Assembly: GCA_964496875.1 (NCBI GenBank)
Contig: CAZCBH010000016.1
Span: 4,285-68,284, forward strand
Source of the DNA: RI-106 sp964496875
Lineage (GTDB): Bacteria; Cyanobacteriota; Vampirovibrionia; Obscuribacterales; Obscuribacteraceae
Direction of reading: 5' to 3'
DNA length: 64,000 nucleotides
Shown here piece by piece: positions 9,320 to 17,623 of this stretch (position 1 is its first letter; every line of letters starts with the position of its first letter). The notes below the pieces were generated by a model that saw only the letters and a program-made list of their open reading frames with translations, searched no databases and was not told the origin of the DNA. A program made the translations under genes and the position numbers.

Positions 9320-10486
9320 ATGTCGAAATCGCGATTCTCTCTATTAGGAACTAGCTCTTTTTCGTGGTCCCGGGTTGTAGCCGCTGCCTGTCTGGTAGCT
9401 TCACTGGTTTCACTGGTAGAACTGCCTGCCCTTGCGCAGAGTCAGCAGGGTGCCCAGGTTTTTCAGGCGATGGGCAACTCATATTACAAGAAGAAGCAGT
9501 ACATACCTGCCGCCGCCCAGTATATGGAAGCCTGGAGGGTTGAGCCCCAGAATGCCACCGCCGCCTACTATGCCGCTTATTGTCTCTATATGGGAGGCAG
9601 GAAGGATGACGCCATCAAGACTTTCTGGCTGGTGGTCGATAAATTTCCGAACCAGAAAGAAGGTCAGAATGCCAGGGCTTTTCTTCAACGTATAGATCCA
9701 ACTTTCAGTCGTCATGGCGGGGATGCCAGAAAGGCGCTTTCCTCTTCGGTTGCGGCCGCTTATAGCGGCAGTAGTGGCACCGGTGCTACTGATACTAGAA
9801 GGACTGGAGACCGGGGCAGAAAGAGTCTCTCGAACGAGCAGCTGGTGAAGGAGATGTTGGAGATTCACAAACCCCGGGGCAAAATTCCTGCGGTGAGCGA
9901 CAGTTTTGTCAAAGGGGTCGAGGGTATCATGGTCGCTTTGCCCAGGTATGTGCTTTTGATGATGCATGACAGAAAGGCACGCATTCACCTGGTGCCGGCT
10001 CTCGTTGAGACTGACTACCGGATGCAGAATGTTCGACCGAGAGGTTATTCGGAAGGTGCTAGCTGGCAGAACAGCAACGCCATGTGCTCTGGTCGCAATT
10101 TATATATAGCGCAATATAAGCTCGATTCCCGCAGCGGCAACTATATTACCGCTGATACCGAGATTGGTTCCATACGGCATGAGACCGGACATTGTATTGA
10201 TCACTGTCTTGGATATATAAGCCAGCAAGATAAGTTCCGCCATCCTTATAGACTGGCTGCAGCCAGGGTACCGGAGGCGGATAGAGCGAGACTCGATTAT
10301 TTCTTGCAGGTGGCAAGCGGAGGTCCCTCAGAGACTTTCGCAGAGTTGTGTTGTGCCCGATTCGGTGGAGAGACCGATGAATGGCGGATTAAGACCTGTG
10401 CCATGGTGAAAAACTATTTCAAAGAGCCCGATGCCATTATCGGGAGCTATCTCAAACAGATAGAAGAAAAATACAAAGATGATTGA
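9320..10486 (+). CDS. Secreted TPR protein with C-terminal HExxH zinc-metalloprotease domain
   Basis: A 388-residue protein with a signal peptide (hydrophobic 20-34, cleavage likely after A-L-A near 39). Residues about 45-125 form two or three TPR-like helical pairs, followed by a Ser/Gly/Thr-rich linker. The C-terminal third contains R-H-E-T-G-H-C-I-D-H, a zincin motif with His287, Glu288 and His291, and downstream S-E-T-F-A-E-L (Glu338/Glu342), a candidate third zinc ligand. The HExGHxxD plus later E-x-F-A-E arrangement recalls the anthrax lethal factor-like (M34) group, but this is inference from the motif only. Substrate unknown; location probably periplasm or surface. Begins 20 bases after metH, and is followed by hairpins and an alpha-2-macroglobulin gene. 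Confidence 0.75.
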   Translation: MSKSRFSLLGTSSFSWSRVVAAACLVASLVSLVELPALAQSQQGAQVFQAMGNSYYKKKQYIPAAAQYMEAWRVEPQNATAAYYAAYCLYMGGRKDDAIKTFWLVVDKFPNQKEGQNARAFLQRIDPTFSRHGGDARKALSSSVAAAYSGSSGTGATDTRRTGDRGRKSLSNEQLVKEMLEIHKPRGKIPAVSDSFVKGVEGIMVALPRYVLLMMHDRKARIHLVPALVETDYRMQNVRPRGYSEGASWQNSNAMCSGRNLYIAQYKLDSRSGNYITADTEIGSIRHETGHCIDHCLGYISQQDKFRHPYRLAAARVPEADRARLDYFLQVASGGPSETFAELCCARFGGETDEWRIKTCAMVKNYFKEPDAIIGSYLKQIEEKYKDD

Positions 10487-10502
10487 AAGATGACGGAAAT
10501 TA

Positions 10503-10529
10503 GAAAACGGCTATAGCCGCCCCGTTTTC
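10503..10529 (+). terminator. Hairpin downstream of the metalloprotease gene
   Basis: GAAAACGG (10503-10510) pairs with CCGTTTTC (10522-10529), an 8-bp perfect stem with an 11-base loop, 17 bases after the stop codon. The T-tract lies in the descending stem arm, as in bidirectional terminators; no separate U-run follows. Confidence 0.45.
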
Positions 10530-10537
10530 TGACCGCA

Positions 10538-10633
10538 CGGCAGCCCCTCTTCCTGCGCGAGGGCCCCGGGTAGCACTCGCGCATAGGATGTACTGGATGT
10601 ACAGGGTAGATGCGTGCTGCCGGTTAAAGGCAG
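10538..10633. ncRNA. Candidate structured RNA of unknown class
   Basis: Within 85 bases three perfect helices nest as a multibranch fold: an outer stem CGGCAGC (10538-10544) with GCTGCCG (10616-10622); an inner stem TGCGCGAG (10554-10561) with CTCGCGCA (10576-10583); and TGTAC (10589-10593) with GTACA (10599-10603). CTGCC at 10617-10621 can instead pair with GGCAG at 10629-10633, so the closing stem has a competing partner. The G+C-rich block stands out against the A+T-rich bases after it. I do not recognise the family. It lies between two plus-strand genes; the strand is not proven because the helices are nearly symmetric. A repeat-element remnant is the main alternative. Confidence 0.4.
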
Positions 10634-10848
10634 ATGCTTGATCTCTTGTTTATCTATTTATCTAAGTAAAAATCCTATATCAACATTATGCATTCATATG
10701 TATGTGTTTCAAGCAATAACCAGATTAAAACTTAGACGAGTTGTTGATTTTAATGCTTATTTAGGCAAGGACTAAGTCCATCATCCTGCGGAGATTGTGT
10801 TATCATCCCCCTTTCACAAGATTCCTGATGTGCCGGGGTATGCTTCCG
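10634..10848. other. A+T-rich intergenic leader before the alpha-2-macroglobulin gene
   Basis: No gene is visible here. The stretch is strongly A+T-rich compared with its surroundings and presumably carries the promoter of the downstream gene, but no convincing -35/-10 pair was assigned. CCGGGG at 10833-10838 is the likely ribosome-binding site for ATG 10849. Confidence 0.4.
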
Positions 10849-12651
10849 ATGAAGACTGGTTGGATTTGTCTGGTCCTTTCTCTCTCTCTTTTGGTCTGGT
10901 TTGGCAATGCCATTGAGCTCGCTGCCAGCGAAACCGCAGAGGCAAATTCGCTTATTCCCGTTATCAAAGCGCTTGGCGGAGCGGATAGATATCTGACATC
11001 CATATCCACGGATAAGCCAATTTATAGAGCCGGAGAGTATTTTCATGCCAGGGGTGTGATGCTGACTTCCACCGAGCATAAGCCTATGCCCGATAGGGAC
11101 GGGCACAATAGCAATTTGATTTATGCTAACGTGAATCTCGAAAATGCCAAGGGACAGATTCTGGTCAGTCGCTCTATCCCCATAAAGGACAGTGTCTGGG
11201 GTGTCTCCCTGAACCTTCCGGTGGATCAGGAATCCGGACAGTACAGGATTTATGTAAGCTATCCGAATCAGGGCTATGCTCCTGCTGAAAGACGATTCGA
11301 AGTTCGCTCTTACCGGGCTCCGCGGTTGAACTCACAGATTGTTTTTCTGCGCGACGGCTATGGACCTGGCGATGAAGTGACCGCGACTCTAAAAGTCAAA
11401 CGGGCCGAAGGCGGCATTCCCACAGGCGCTGAAGTGGAATTCATCCCTCGGGTGGACGGTAAGGCTATTTCTGGAGGGACAACCAGAGTTGATGAAAGCG
11501 GCATCTGTACTGCCAGTTTCAAGCTGCCCAATACTATAAGCGAGGGTTACGGAACTCTGGCATTCAGCATCAAAGATGGTGGCGTGGTAGAAAACGCTTC
11601 GAAGAGCATCCCCATATTGCTCAATACTGTCAAGCTCGATATCTATCCCGAAGGCGGAGAACTTGTCTCCGGACTTTCTAATAGAGTCTATCTGCAGGCG
11701 TATCAAAGCAACGGCAAGCCGGCCGATCTGGCTGGAGCGTTACACTGGAAGGAGGACAAAGCTACCGGAGTTGTCTGTGATTTTCGCACCGAGCATGAAG
11801 GGCGCGGAAGGATAGAGTTCGTCCCGCGGCAGGGCAGGAACTACTATCTGAGTCTTTCTGAGCCGGCAGGTATAAAGAAAACCTATCCGCTACCTGAATT
11901 GAAAGGCAGTGGCGTGGTGATTCGTTCTATGGAAGAAGTCTACAAAAAAGACGAACCGGTCAAAGTAAAAGTGGCAGCAACAGCCGACAATGGCTCGGTT
12001 CTGCTTACTCTGAAAAAGAGAGAAGAGGTGGTCGCCTACAAAAAGATAAAGCTGAAAGGTGACAAGCTCAAAGAAGTTAGTTTCTTCCCTTCCCATGAGT
12101 TTGATGGTGTGCTCACAGTCACAGCCTGGAGTGATGATGATAAGCCGCTGGCTGAGCGCCTTGTCTTTCGGGAACCCGCTCAAAAGTTGAATATCAAGGT
12201 CGAAGCGGATAAAAAGAGTTATATACCCGGAGATAAGGTCACCCTGGCAGTCAAAGCCACCGATGAAAGTGGTAAGCCGGCTGCCACCGTTGTCGGTTTG
12301 AACGTCACCGACGACAGTATTCTTGAACTTTTGGACAATCGAGAAAAGGCGCCACGATTACCGGTTATGGTTTATCTTGAACCGGAGGTTGCCGACCTTG
12401 CCGATGCGGCCGTTTATCTTGATTCTGAGAATCCGAAAGCTGAGCTTGCGACTGACCTATTGCTCGGCACACAGGGCTGGCGGCGTTTCGCCCTGATCGA
12501 TGTGGAAAAGTTTCTCAAAGAGCATGGCGACAAAGCAAGAAGGGCTCTGGCATATAGAGGAAATGATTTATCTAACTTGAACCAGGTAGATAGATATACT
12601 TTCTATCCAGATAGATTCTCGCGACTGAAATTACCGAAGGGCGGCCTGTAG
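10849..12651 (+). CDS. Alpha-2-macroglobulin-like protein, N-terminal part, ending at an in-frame TAG
   Basis: The product has a signal peptide (hydrophobic I-C-L-V-L-S-L-S-L-L-V-W from residue 5) and a series of beta-sandwich macroglobulin (MG) domains. The first carries the typical T-D-K-P-I-Y-R-A-G-E-Y MG2 signature. ATG 10849 is chosen because CCGGGG lies about 10 bases upstream; ATG 10840 is too close. The frame stops at TAG 12649-12651, yet the same frame stays open from there to 15027 and encodes exactly the missing C-terminal half of the family. This half has no thioester domain and is unlikely to trap proteases alone. It is either half of a pseudogene, a gene read through at the TAG, or an assembly error. 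Confidence 0.75.
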   Translation: MKTGWICLVLSLSLLVWFGNAIELAASETAEANSLIPVIKALGGADRYLTSISTDKPIYRAGEYFHARGVMLTSTEHKPMPDRDGHNSNLIYANVNLENAKGQILVSRSIPIKDSVWGVSLNLPVDQESGQYRIYVSYPNQGYAPAERRFEVRSYRAPRLNSQIVFLRDGYGPGDEVTATLKVKRAEGGIPTGAEVEFIPRVDGKAISGGTTRVDESGICTASFKLPNTISEGYGTLAFSIKDGGVVENASKSIPILLNTVKLDIYPEGGELVSGLSNRVYLQAYQSNGKPADLAGALHWKEDKATGVVCDFRTEHEGRGRIEFVPRQGRNYYLSLSEPAGIKKTYPLPELKGSGVVIRSMEEVYKKDEPVKVKVAATADNGSVLLTLKKREEVVAYKKIKLKGDKLKEVSFFPSHEFDGVLTVTAWSDDDKPLAERLVFREPAQKLNIKVEADKKSYIPGDKVTLAVKATDESGKPAATVVGLNVTDDSILELLDNREKAPRLPVMVYLEPEVADLADAAVYLDSENPKAELATDLLLGTQGWRRFALIDVEKFLKEHGDKARRALAYRGNDLSNLNQVDRYTFYPDRFSRLKLPKGGL

Positions 12652-12672
12652 CTTCCTGAAGAGATTGGACGG

Positions 12673-15027
12673 GTGGAAGGACCTCGGGATATGAATATGT
12701 TCCAGGTGGAGCCGACTGTCCTGGATGAAAGGCACTATACAACAGGAAGAGCGGTGCGACATCAAAAGACCAGTCCTACCCTGCCTGAAGGTGTACCACT
12801 TCCTGATCTCGATAATAATAGGCTCGTCAACGCTCGTATCGGAGAAGTAACAGTCTATGCCAGGGAGTACGCCCATCACAATCGTGGCAGGCGCGGTACC
12901 GATCGAAAGGACTTCACCGAGACTATATACTGGAATCCGGTAGTCAAAACGGATGCCACCACCGGTGAAGCAAAGGTCAGTTTCGATTTGAGCGATAGTG
13001 TCACCACCTTCAAAGCTATTGTGGATGGATTTACCCAGGATGGAACCCTGGGTAGCACCGAAGCCTCTATAGAAGCGGTAAATCCATTCTATGCCGAAGC
13101 GAAGCTTCCGCTGGAAGTCACCGAGGGCGATCGCATACTGCTGCCGCTCAATCTTGTAAACTCCACCTCCGATAGACTGGAAGCTCTCTCTTTCGAGACC
13201 GATTTAAACGGTGATTCTGTCGTTTCTTCCCTTTCGAACGCCAGGACTGACCTTGGCGCCGGTGAGAGGCTTCGCTGTCTGCAGCCGATTGAAGTAGGCA
13301 AGCTCAAAGGCTCGCATAGTTTCACTATAGTGGCCCGGGCCGGTCAATATAAGGATCGCGTTGAAAGGAAGCTTTCAGTCAAGCCCCGGGGCTTCCCTCA
13401 AGAAACCGGTATAGCCGGTCTTTTGAAGCCGAATCAATCGGTAGAGAAAGAGCTTCTTTTGTCCCAGGAGATAGTTCCCGGCAGCCTCGAAGTGAAGGGC
13501 GCCCTCTATGCCACTCCGGTGGGTCAGCTTAACGCTGCTCTAGAGCGCATGATCCTGGACCCGTATGGCTGTTTCGAACAGTGTAGCTCGACCAGCTATC
13601 CGCTCACCATGGCGCAGCAGTACTTCCTGTCCCATTCCAATGTGGACCCTTCCTGGATAGAAAAATCCAGAGAAAAGCTGACCGATGGCTATAAAAGGCT
13701 GGTCAGCTACTGGTGTCCCGACCGCGGCTACGAATGGTTCGGTCACAACCCCGGGCATGAAGCTTTGACTGCCTTCGGCTTGATGCACTTCAAAGATATG
13801 GCCAAAGTCCGGGAGGTAGATCAGAAAATGGTCTCTACGACAAGAGCCTGGCTGATGAAGCAGAAAGATGGCAAGGGTGGTTTTAACCACAGGACAAGGG
13901 GGCTGCATAATTGGACCGCCGATAGTGATAGCTCGAACACCTATATCGTCTGGGCTTTGTTAGAATCCGGCGAACCGATCAGCAGTCTGAAGAATGAACT
14001 GGAAAGGGTCAAGACTGTGGCGTTCAAAAGTGATGACAGCTATGTCATTGCCCTCGGTGCCAACGCTCTCTATATGGGTGGCGAGAAAGCTGCCGCTTGC
14101 CAGCTCATGAAGAGGCTTGCAGAAAGGCAGTTGCAAGATGGCAGTGTCGACAAGGCTAAGAATTCTATTGTGGGTAGCAATGGGAACTCTTTGAAAGTTG
14201 AAGGCACCGCCCTGGCGAGTCTTGCCTGGTTGCGAGATCAGTCCTTCAGCGATAATCTCGTCCGGAGCATGAAGTACCTTACCGAGTCCTGTCGCTCGGG
14301 CCGCTATGGCTCGACCCAGGCTACGGTGCTGGCTCTCAAAGCCATAGTCGCTTATGACAAAATGACAGCCAGAGTAAAAGCGCCAGGCAGGTATCGAGTC
14401 AGTGTTGACGGTAAGCCGGTTGGCAATTGGATCGCTTTTGACGAGAAGGCCGAAGGCGAGTTGAAACTGCCTGATATCGGCAATGTACTCAAGGCTGGCA
14501 AGCATAAGATCACCTTGACCATGGAAGGTGGTGCTCCCATGCCCTTTTCTCTGGTGGCGAACTATAATACGCCGACACCGGTTTCGTCAGACAAGTGCAA
14601 AGTGTCCATCGATGTGAAACTTGCTGAGACGAAGGTTAGAGAAGGAGCGACTGTCGATGCCACCGTTATACTTGCAAATCTATCTAAAGATTCCGTACCT
14701 TCCCCGCTGGCTATTGTTGGTATTCCTGGTGGTCTGGAGCCTCGTTATGATCAGCTCAAGGAGCTGGTCAAAAAAGAGACCATCGATGCCTACGAGGTAA
14801 AAGGTAGAGAGCTGGTTCTTTACTGGCGAGGTTTGCAAGCCGGCGAGAAGGTGGTTGTACCGATCAATTTAGTTGCCGCCGTTCCCGGTACTTATAAAGG
14901 CACTGCCAGCCGGGCTTATCTCTATTATGGCGATGAGAACAAGCACTGGCTGGACGGTCTGGATATCGAGATTATTCCAAAAAAAGTCGAGATTGCAAGC
15001 GGGCTCAATTCCGAATCTTCAAAGTGA
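12673..15027 (+). CDS. Alpha-2-macroglobulin-like protein, C-terminal part with thioester motif
   Basis: This part is in the same frame as the preceding half. It contains the A2M core segment E-T-I-Y-W-N-P-V (about residue 90) and the thioester signature P-Y-G-C-F-E-Q (13561-13581; family consensus PYGCxEQ), whose Cys and Gln form the reactive bond that covalently captures proteases. An alpha-toroid domain and a C-terminal beta domain follow. GTG 12673 or ATG 12691 could start it; GGAAGGA at 12675-12681 is well placed for ATG 12691. Either start would give a protein without an export signal, although the family works outside the cytoplasm, which argues that both halves derive from one gene of about 1390 residues. 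No penicillin-binding protein 1C gene, a frequent bacterial neighbour, is adjacent. Confidence 0.78.
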   Translation: MEGPRDMNMFQVEPTVLDERHYTTGRAVRHQKTSPTLPEGVPLPDLDNNRLVNARIGEVTVYAREYAHHNRGRRGTDRKDFTETIYWNPVVKTDATTGEAKVSFDLSDSVTTFKAIVDGFTQDGTLGSTEASIEAVNPFYAEAKLPLEVTEGDRILLPLNLVNSTSDRLEALSFETDLNGDSVVSSLSNARTDLGAGERLRCLQPIEVGKLKGSHSFTIVARAGQYKDRVERKLSVKPRGFPQETGIAGLLKPNQSVEKELLLSQEIVPGSLEVKGALYATPVGQLNAALERMILDPYGCFEQCSSTSYPLTMAQQYFLSHSNVDPSWIEKSREKLTDGYKRLVSYWCPDRGYEWFGHNPGHEALTAFGLMHFKDMAKVREVDQKMVSTTRAWLMKQKDGKGGFNHRTRGLHNWTADSDSSNTYIVWALLESGEPISSLKNELERVKTVAFKSDDSYVIALGANALYMGGEKAAACQLMKRLAERQLQDGSVDKAKNSIVGSNGNSLKVEGTALASLAWLRDQSFSDNLVRSMKYLTESCRSGRYGSTQATVLALKAIVAYDKMTARVKAPGRYRVSVDGKPVGNWIAFDEKAEGELKLPDIGNVLKAGKHKITLTMEGGAPMPFSLVANYNTPTPVSSDKCKVSIDVKLAETKVREGATVDATVILANLSKDSVPSPLAIVGIPGGLEPRYDQLKELVKKETIDAYEVKGRELVLYWRGLQAGEKVVVPINLVAAVPGTYKGTASRAYLYYGDENKHWLDGLDIEIIPKKVEIASGLNSESSK

Positions 15028-16236
15028 TTAACGAATATCGAATTTCGCGAGCTCCTTTCTGGCAAAGCCTGAGACATCTTGATCCGGATCGTTTCTGAGA
15101 GCCCAGAGCAGCTCTAGCGGACAGCTCTCGTTTTTGATCAGGTTCTGTTTGACTTCGGTGGTCTTGTCGTTGACGAGACCCCAGAGAACATCGATAGGTG
15201 ATTTCGAATTGCGGGCCACGGCTGCGCGCACCAGGGTGTCAGGATGAGAGGCCAGCTCTGCCAGGCGCTCAATCGGGGTGGAATGTCTCTGGGCCATCAT
15301 ACGCAGAAACTCTATCGCCTCGTGGGCACCGCTGGCGGTGATCGGTGCCTCCTGAGCCTTCTTTATTTTGCTGTTCTCCTTCGAAAGCGCCGGCAGATCA
15401 TTTACCGTGTTTACCTTTCGCCGGTCTTTTATGGGCTCCAGACCGGCTTTCTTGCGCCGTTCATTCAAGACTTCATAGGCTCGAAGCGATACCAGGGGAT
15501 TGCCGTCTTTGAGCAGATCCACAACCAGATCCGAGGTCAGCTCCGGATTGTCCAGGGCCGCCAGCTTGACGTGACCGTCGTGGTCTTTGATCAACTTGGC
15601 AAGAATCGGTTTCGATGCTCTTTGATTGCCCGCCACCGCACTGCGAATGGACGCATCCGGATTCTGGGCGAGCCACATCAGGGTCGATTCGGTGGTGCCG
15701 CTCGAGCGGGCTATTTCTAGTAGTCCGCTATTGGTGGCTTGTTTAAAAGGATTACTTGAAGTAGGAAAGTCTGCGGTTTCGTCAGGGACCAGGGAGCCTG
15801 CGCTACTGTCTTCTGTTGAACGGTCAGTCTTGCCGCTGTCTTCCTTTATAGTGGGATTTTTTGTACCGCTTATAGATTCCGATAGAGAGGTTATAAGGTT
15901 CTCTGCCGCTTTTCTGCCGCTATTGTTGTGATTAGAGTTTGTGGGTCTCTCTCGTTTTTCCGTCTCTTCTTCGAAAGTTTCTTGGGCTACCTGATCTATG
16001 ATGGCTTCCATCTCGTTGACGGTCAGCATGTGGGCGGCAATGATCTCGTCGGTGAGCATTGAGTTTTCGCTCACCTCCCACTCATCGGCCAGGCAGGTCG
16101 TCCAGTCGTGGTCGGCCGGCATCGTCGGGATGACTTTGTCATCCTGCTTCTTTTCACTCGAGCTATGAAGCGACCCCGGCCCATCCTCTGGGACAGGGAA
16201 CTTCTTCTCCGGTAGCGATTTGTCCCTATCGTTCAT
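15028..16236 (-). CDS. Unknown protein with leucine-rich-variant/HEAT-like helical repeats
   Basis: A 402-residue cytoplasmic protein with no signal peptide. The first 170 residues are charged and probably disordered (many Ser, Glu, Lys, Asn). From about residue 175 and again from about 310 come repeats of the form L-A-x-(N/H)-P-D-x-x-(I/V)-R-x-A-V-A-x-N, e.g. L-A-Q-N-P-D-A-S-I-R-S-A-V-A and L-A-S-H-P-D-T-L-V-R-A-A-V-A, typical of LRV/HEAT-like solenoids that bind proteins. Its stop codon directly abuts the stop of the convergent alpha-2-macroglobulin gene with no spacer. Specific function unknown. Confidence 0.65.
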   Translation of the reverse strand: MNDRDKSLPEKKFPVPEDGPGSLHSSSEKKQDDKVIPTMPADHDWTTCLADEWEVSENSMLTDEIIAAHMLTVNEMEAIIDQVAQETFEEETEKRERPTNSNHNNSGRKAAENLITSLSESISGTKNPTIKEDSGKTDRSTEDSSAGSLVPDETADFPTSSNPFKQATNSGLLEIARSSGTTESTLMWLAQNPDASIRSAVAGNQRASKPILAKLIKDHDGHVKLAALDNPELTSDLVVDLLKDGNPLVSLRAYEVLNERRKKAGLEPIKDRRKVNTVNDLPALSKENSKIKKAQEAPITASGAHEAIEFLRMMAQRHSTPIERLAELASHPDTLVRAAVARNSKSPIDVLWGLVNDKTTEVKQNLIKNESCPLELLWALRNDPDQDVSGFARKELAKFDIR

Positions 16237-16689
16237 CTAGCCAACTTCTATAGCAACTCTGCTCTCCCTCAAGTCATCAGTCTGATGGATGCAAAGGAAT
16301 CAACCCGGGATAACCGGGCTTATTCAAGCTATCAATAGAATCTATCTACTCCCACATTTCCCATGCTAAGCGCAGATACGCAATTCGGGGTATTGGAAAT
16401 TCAATAATTTTGTATAGGTTATCCCTTGTTTTGATTAAATCAGGCTCTGTAAGCGCCGATAGGATGCGGTTTATTTGGTTTAGCGTACAAAAATATAAGT
16501 TTCACGTACTACATTGTCAGATTTGATGGGCAAGAATGAAAGTAGGAATAGAGGTTCGTTACTATGGTGTCTAACACTTAGTACATTTTAAATGCCTATA
16601 GCCTTTGTTGGCCATTCGCTGCCCCGAGTTACCCTTTCCCATAAGGTCATTTGATTGACTGAGAATTCCTTGCAAATCGAAGTTGTTTT
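16237..16689. other. 453-base divergent intergenic region
   Basis: It lies between the start codons of the repeat protein (minus) and a TPR protein (plus), so it should hold both promoters. It is A+T-rich with no open frame of note. The only clear structure is a small palindrome, CCCGG (16304-16308) with CCGGG (16314-16318), about 70 bases upstream of the minus-strand start. No promoter hexamers were assigned with confidence. Confidence 0.5.
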
Positions 16690-17613
16690 ATGAAAGCAGA
16701 AACCATACCAGAACTGATCAAATTCTTGAGCATTCAAGAACAGGCCCTTGGTAAACAAAGTCCGGAAGTAGCCTGCACGGTTTCCAAACTGGCAGACCTA
16801 TATATGGATAAAGGCTTGCTCGATGATGCCGAGAAGTTATATCAAAGAGCGCTCGAGATTAGAGAACGGGCTATCGGTCCGCATAATCGCGAAGCTGAAG
16901 AGACCAGGAATAGCCTGGCTCGTATCAAAGCGATCCGCAAAGAGGATATTATCCCTCCGACTCCGGTCTATGCCGGGACAAGCTCGAGCTCCGGCCATGC
17001 CAGTGTGAACCAGGGTCAGAATTTGAACTTCGGTACCGGAGGCGGCTTTGGTACGGGCTCGGCCGCAGGTACAAATACAGGAACCGGCAACCCTGCCGTA
17101 GATTCTTCCACATCTCTGGATATGGTCTCGGATACGCCATATACATTGAATGCCCAGAATCTTGCCGAAAAAGTAAAAGAGATGGAACTCGAAGTTGAGC
17201 TGATTCGTCAGGTCTCCGGCTCTGAATCTCTGCAACTGGCCGATTGTCTGACCAAGCTTGCCGACCTCTATTGTCGTACCAAATTGTACGAGGCTATGGA
17301 GCCTCTTCTGATAGAGTCTTTGAAGATAAGAGAAGCCCAGCTTGGCACCGATCACTTTCTAGTGGCCAACAGTCTCAAGAACCTGGCGCGACTGTATTAT
17401 TTTCAGAGCAAGTACACGGTCTCCAAGCCCCTTTTCGAAGCGGCGATCACTATTCGCAAAAGCCTCTTCGGACCCAGGCACCCCAAGGTGGCCGAGGCCC
17501 TCACTCAATACGCCAAGTTGCTACGCAAAATGAAGCGTATAGAAGAAGCCCAGACCATCGACCAGGAAGTGCACAGTATCAGAGCCCGGCATGGGACCTG
17601 GCACCGATTGTAA
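16690..17613 (+). CDS. Kinesin-light-chain-type TPR protein
   Basis: A 307-residue cytoplasmic protein. Residues about 10-80 and 165-300 are 42-residue TPR units of the kinesin light chain/NB-ARC-associated type, recognisable by L-A-D-L-Y-(M/C), A-E-x-L-Y-x-x-A-L-x-I-R-E and the G-x-x-H-x-x-V-A-x-x-L pattern. A Gly/Ser/Thr/Asn-rich linker (about 95-150) separates the two blocks. Such repeats mediate protein-protein contacts; no enzymatic domain is visible. It converges on the HMT-MTHFR gene with a 10-base gap. Confidence 0.75.
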   Translation: MKAETIPELIKFLSIQEQALGKQSPEVACTVSKLADLYMDKGLLDDAEKLYQRALEIRERAIGPHNREAEETRNSLARIKAIRKEDIIPPTPVYAGTSSSSGHASVNQGQNLNFGTGGGFGTGSAAGTNTGTGNPAVDSSTSLDMVSDTPYTLNAQNLAEKVKEMELEVELIRQVSGSESLQLADCLTKLADLYCRTKLYEAMEPLLIESLKIREAQLGTDHFLVANSLKNLARLYYFQSKYTVSKPLFEAAITIRKSLFGPRHPKVAEALTQYAKLLRKMKRIEEAQTIDQEVHSIRARHGTWHRL

Positions 17614-17623
17614 TTTCGGCTTG

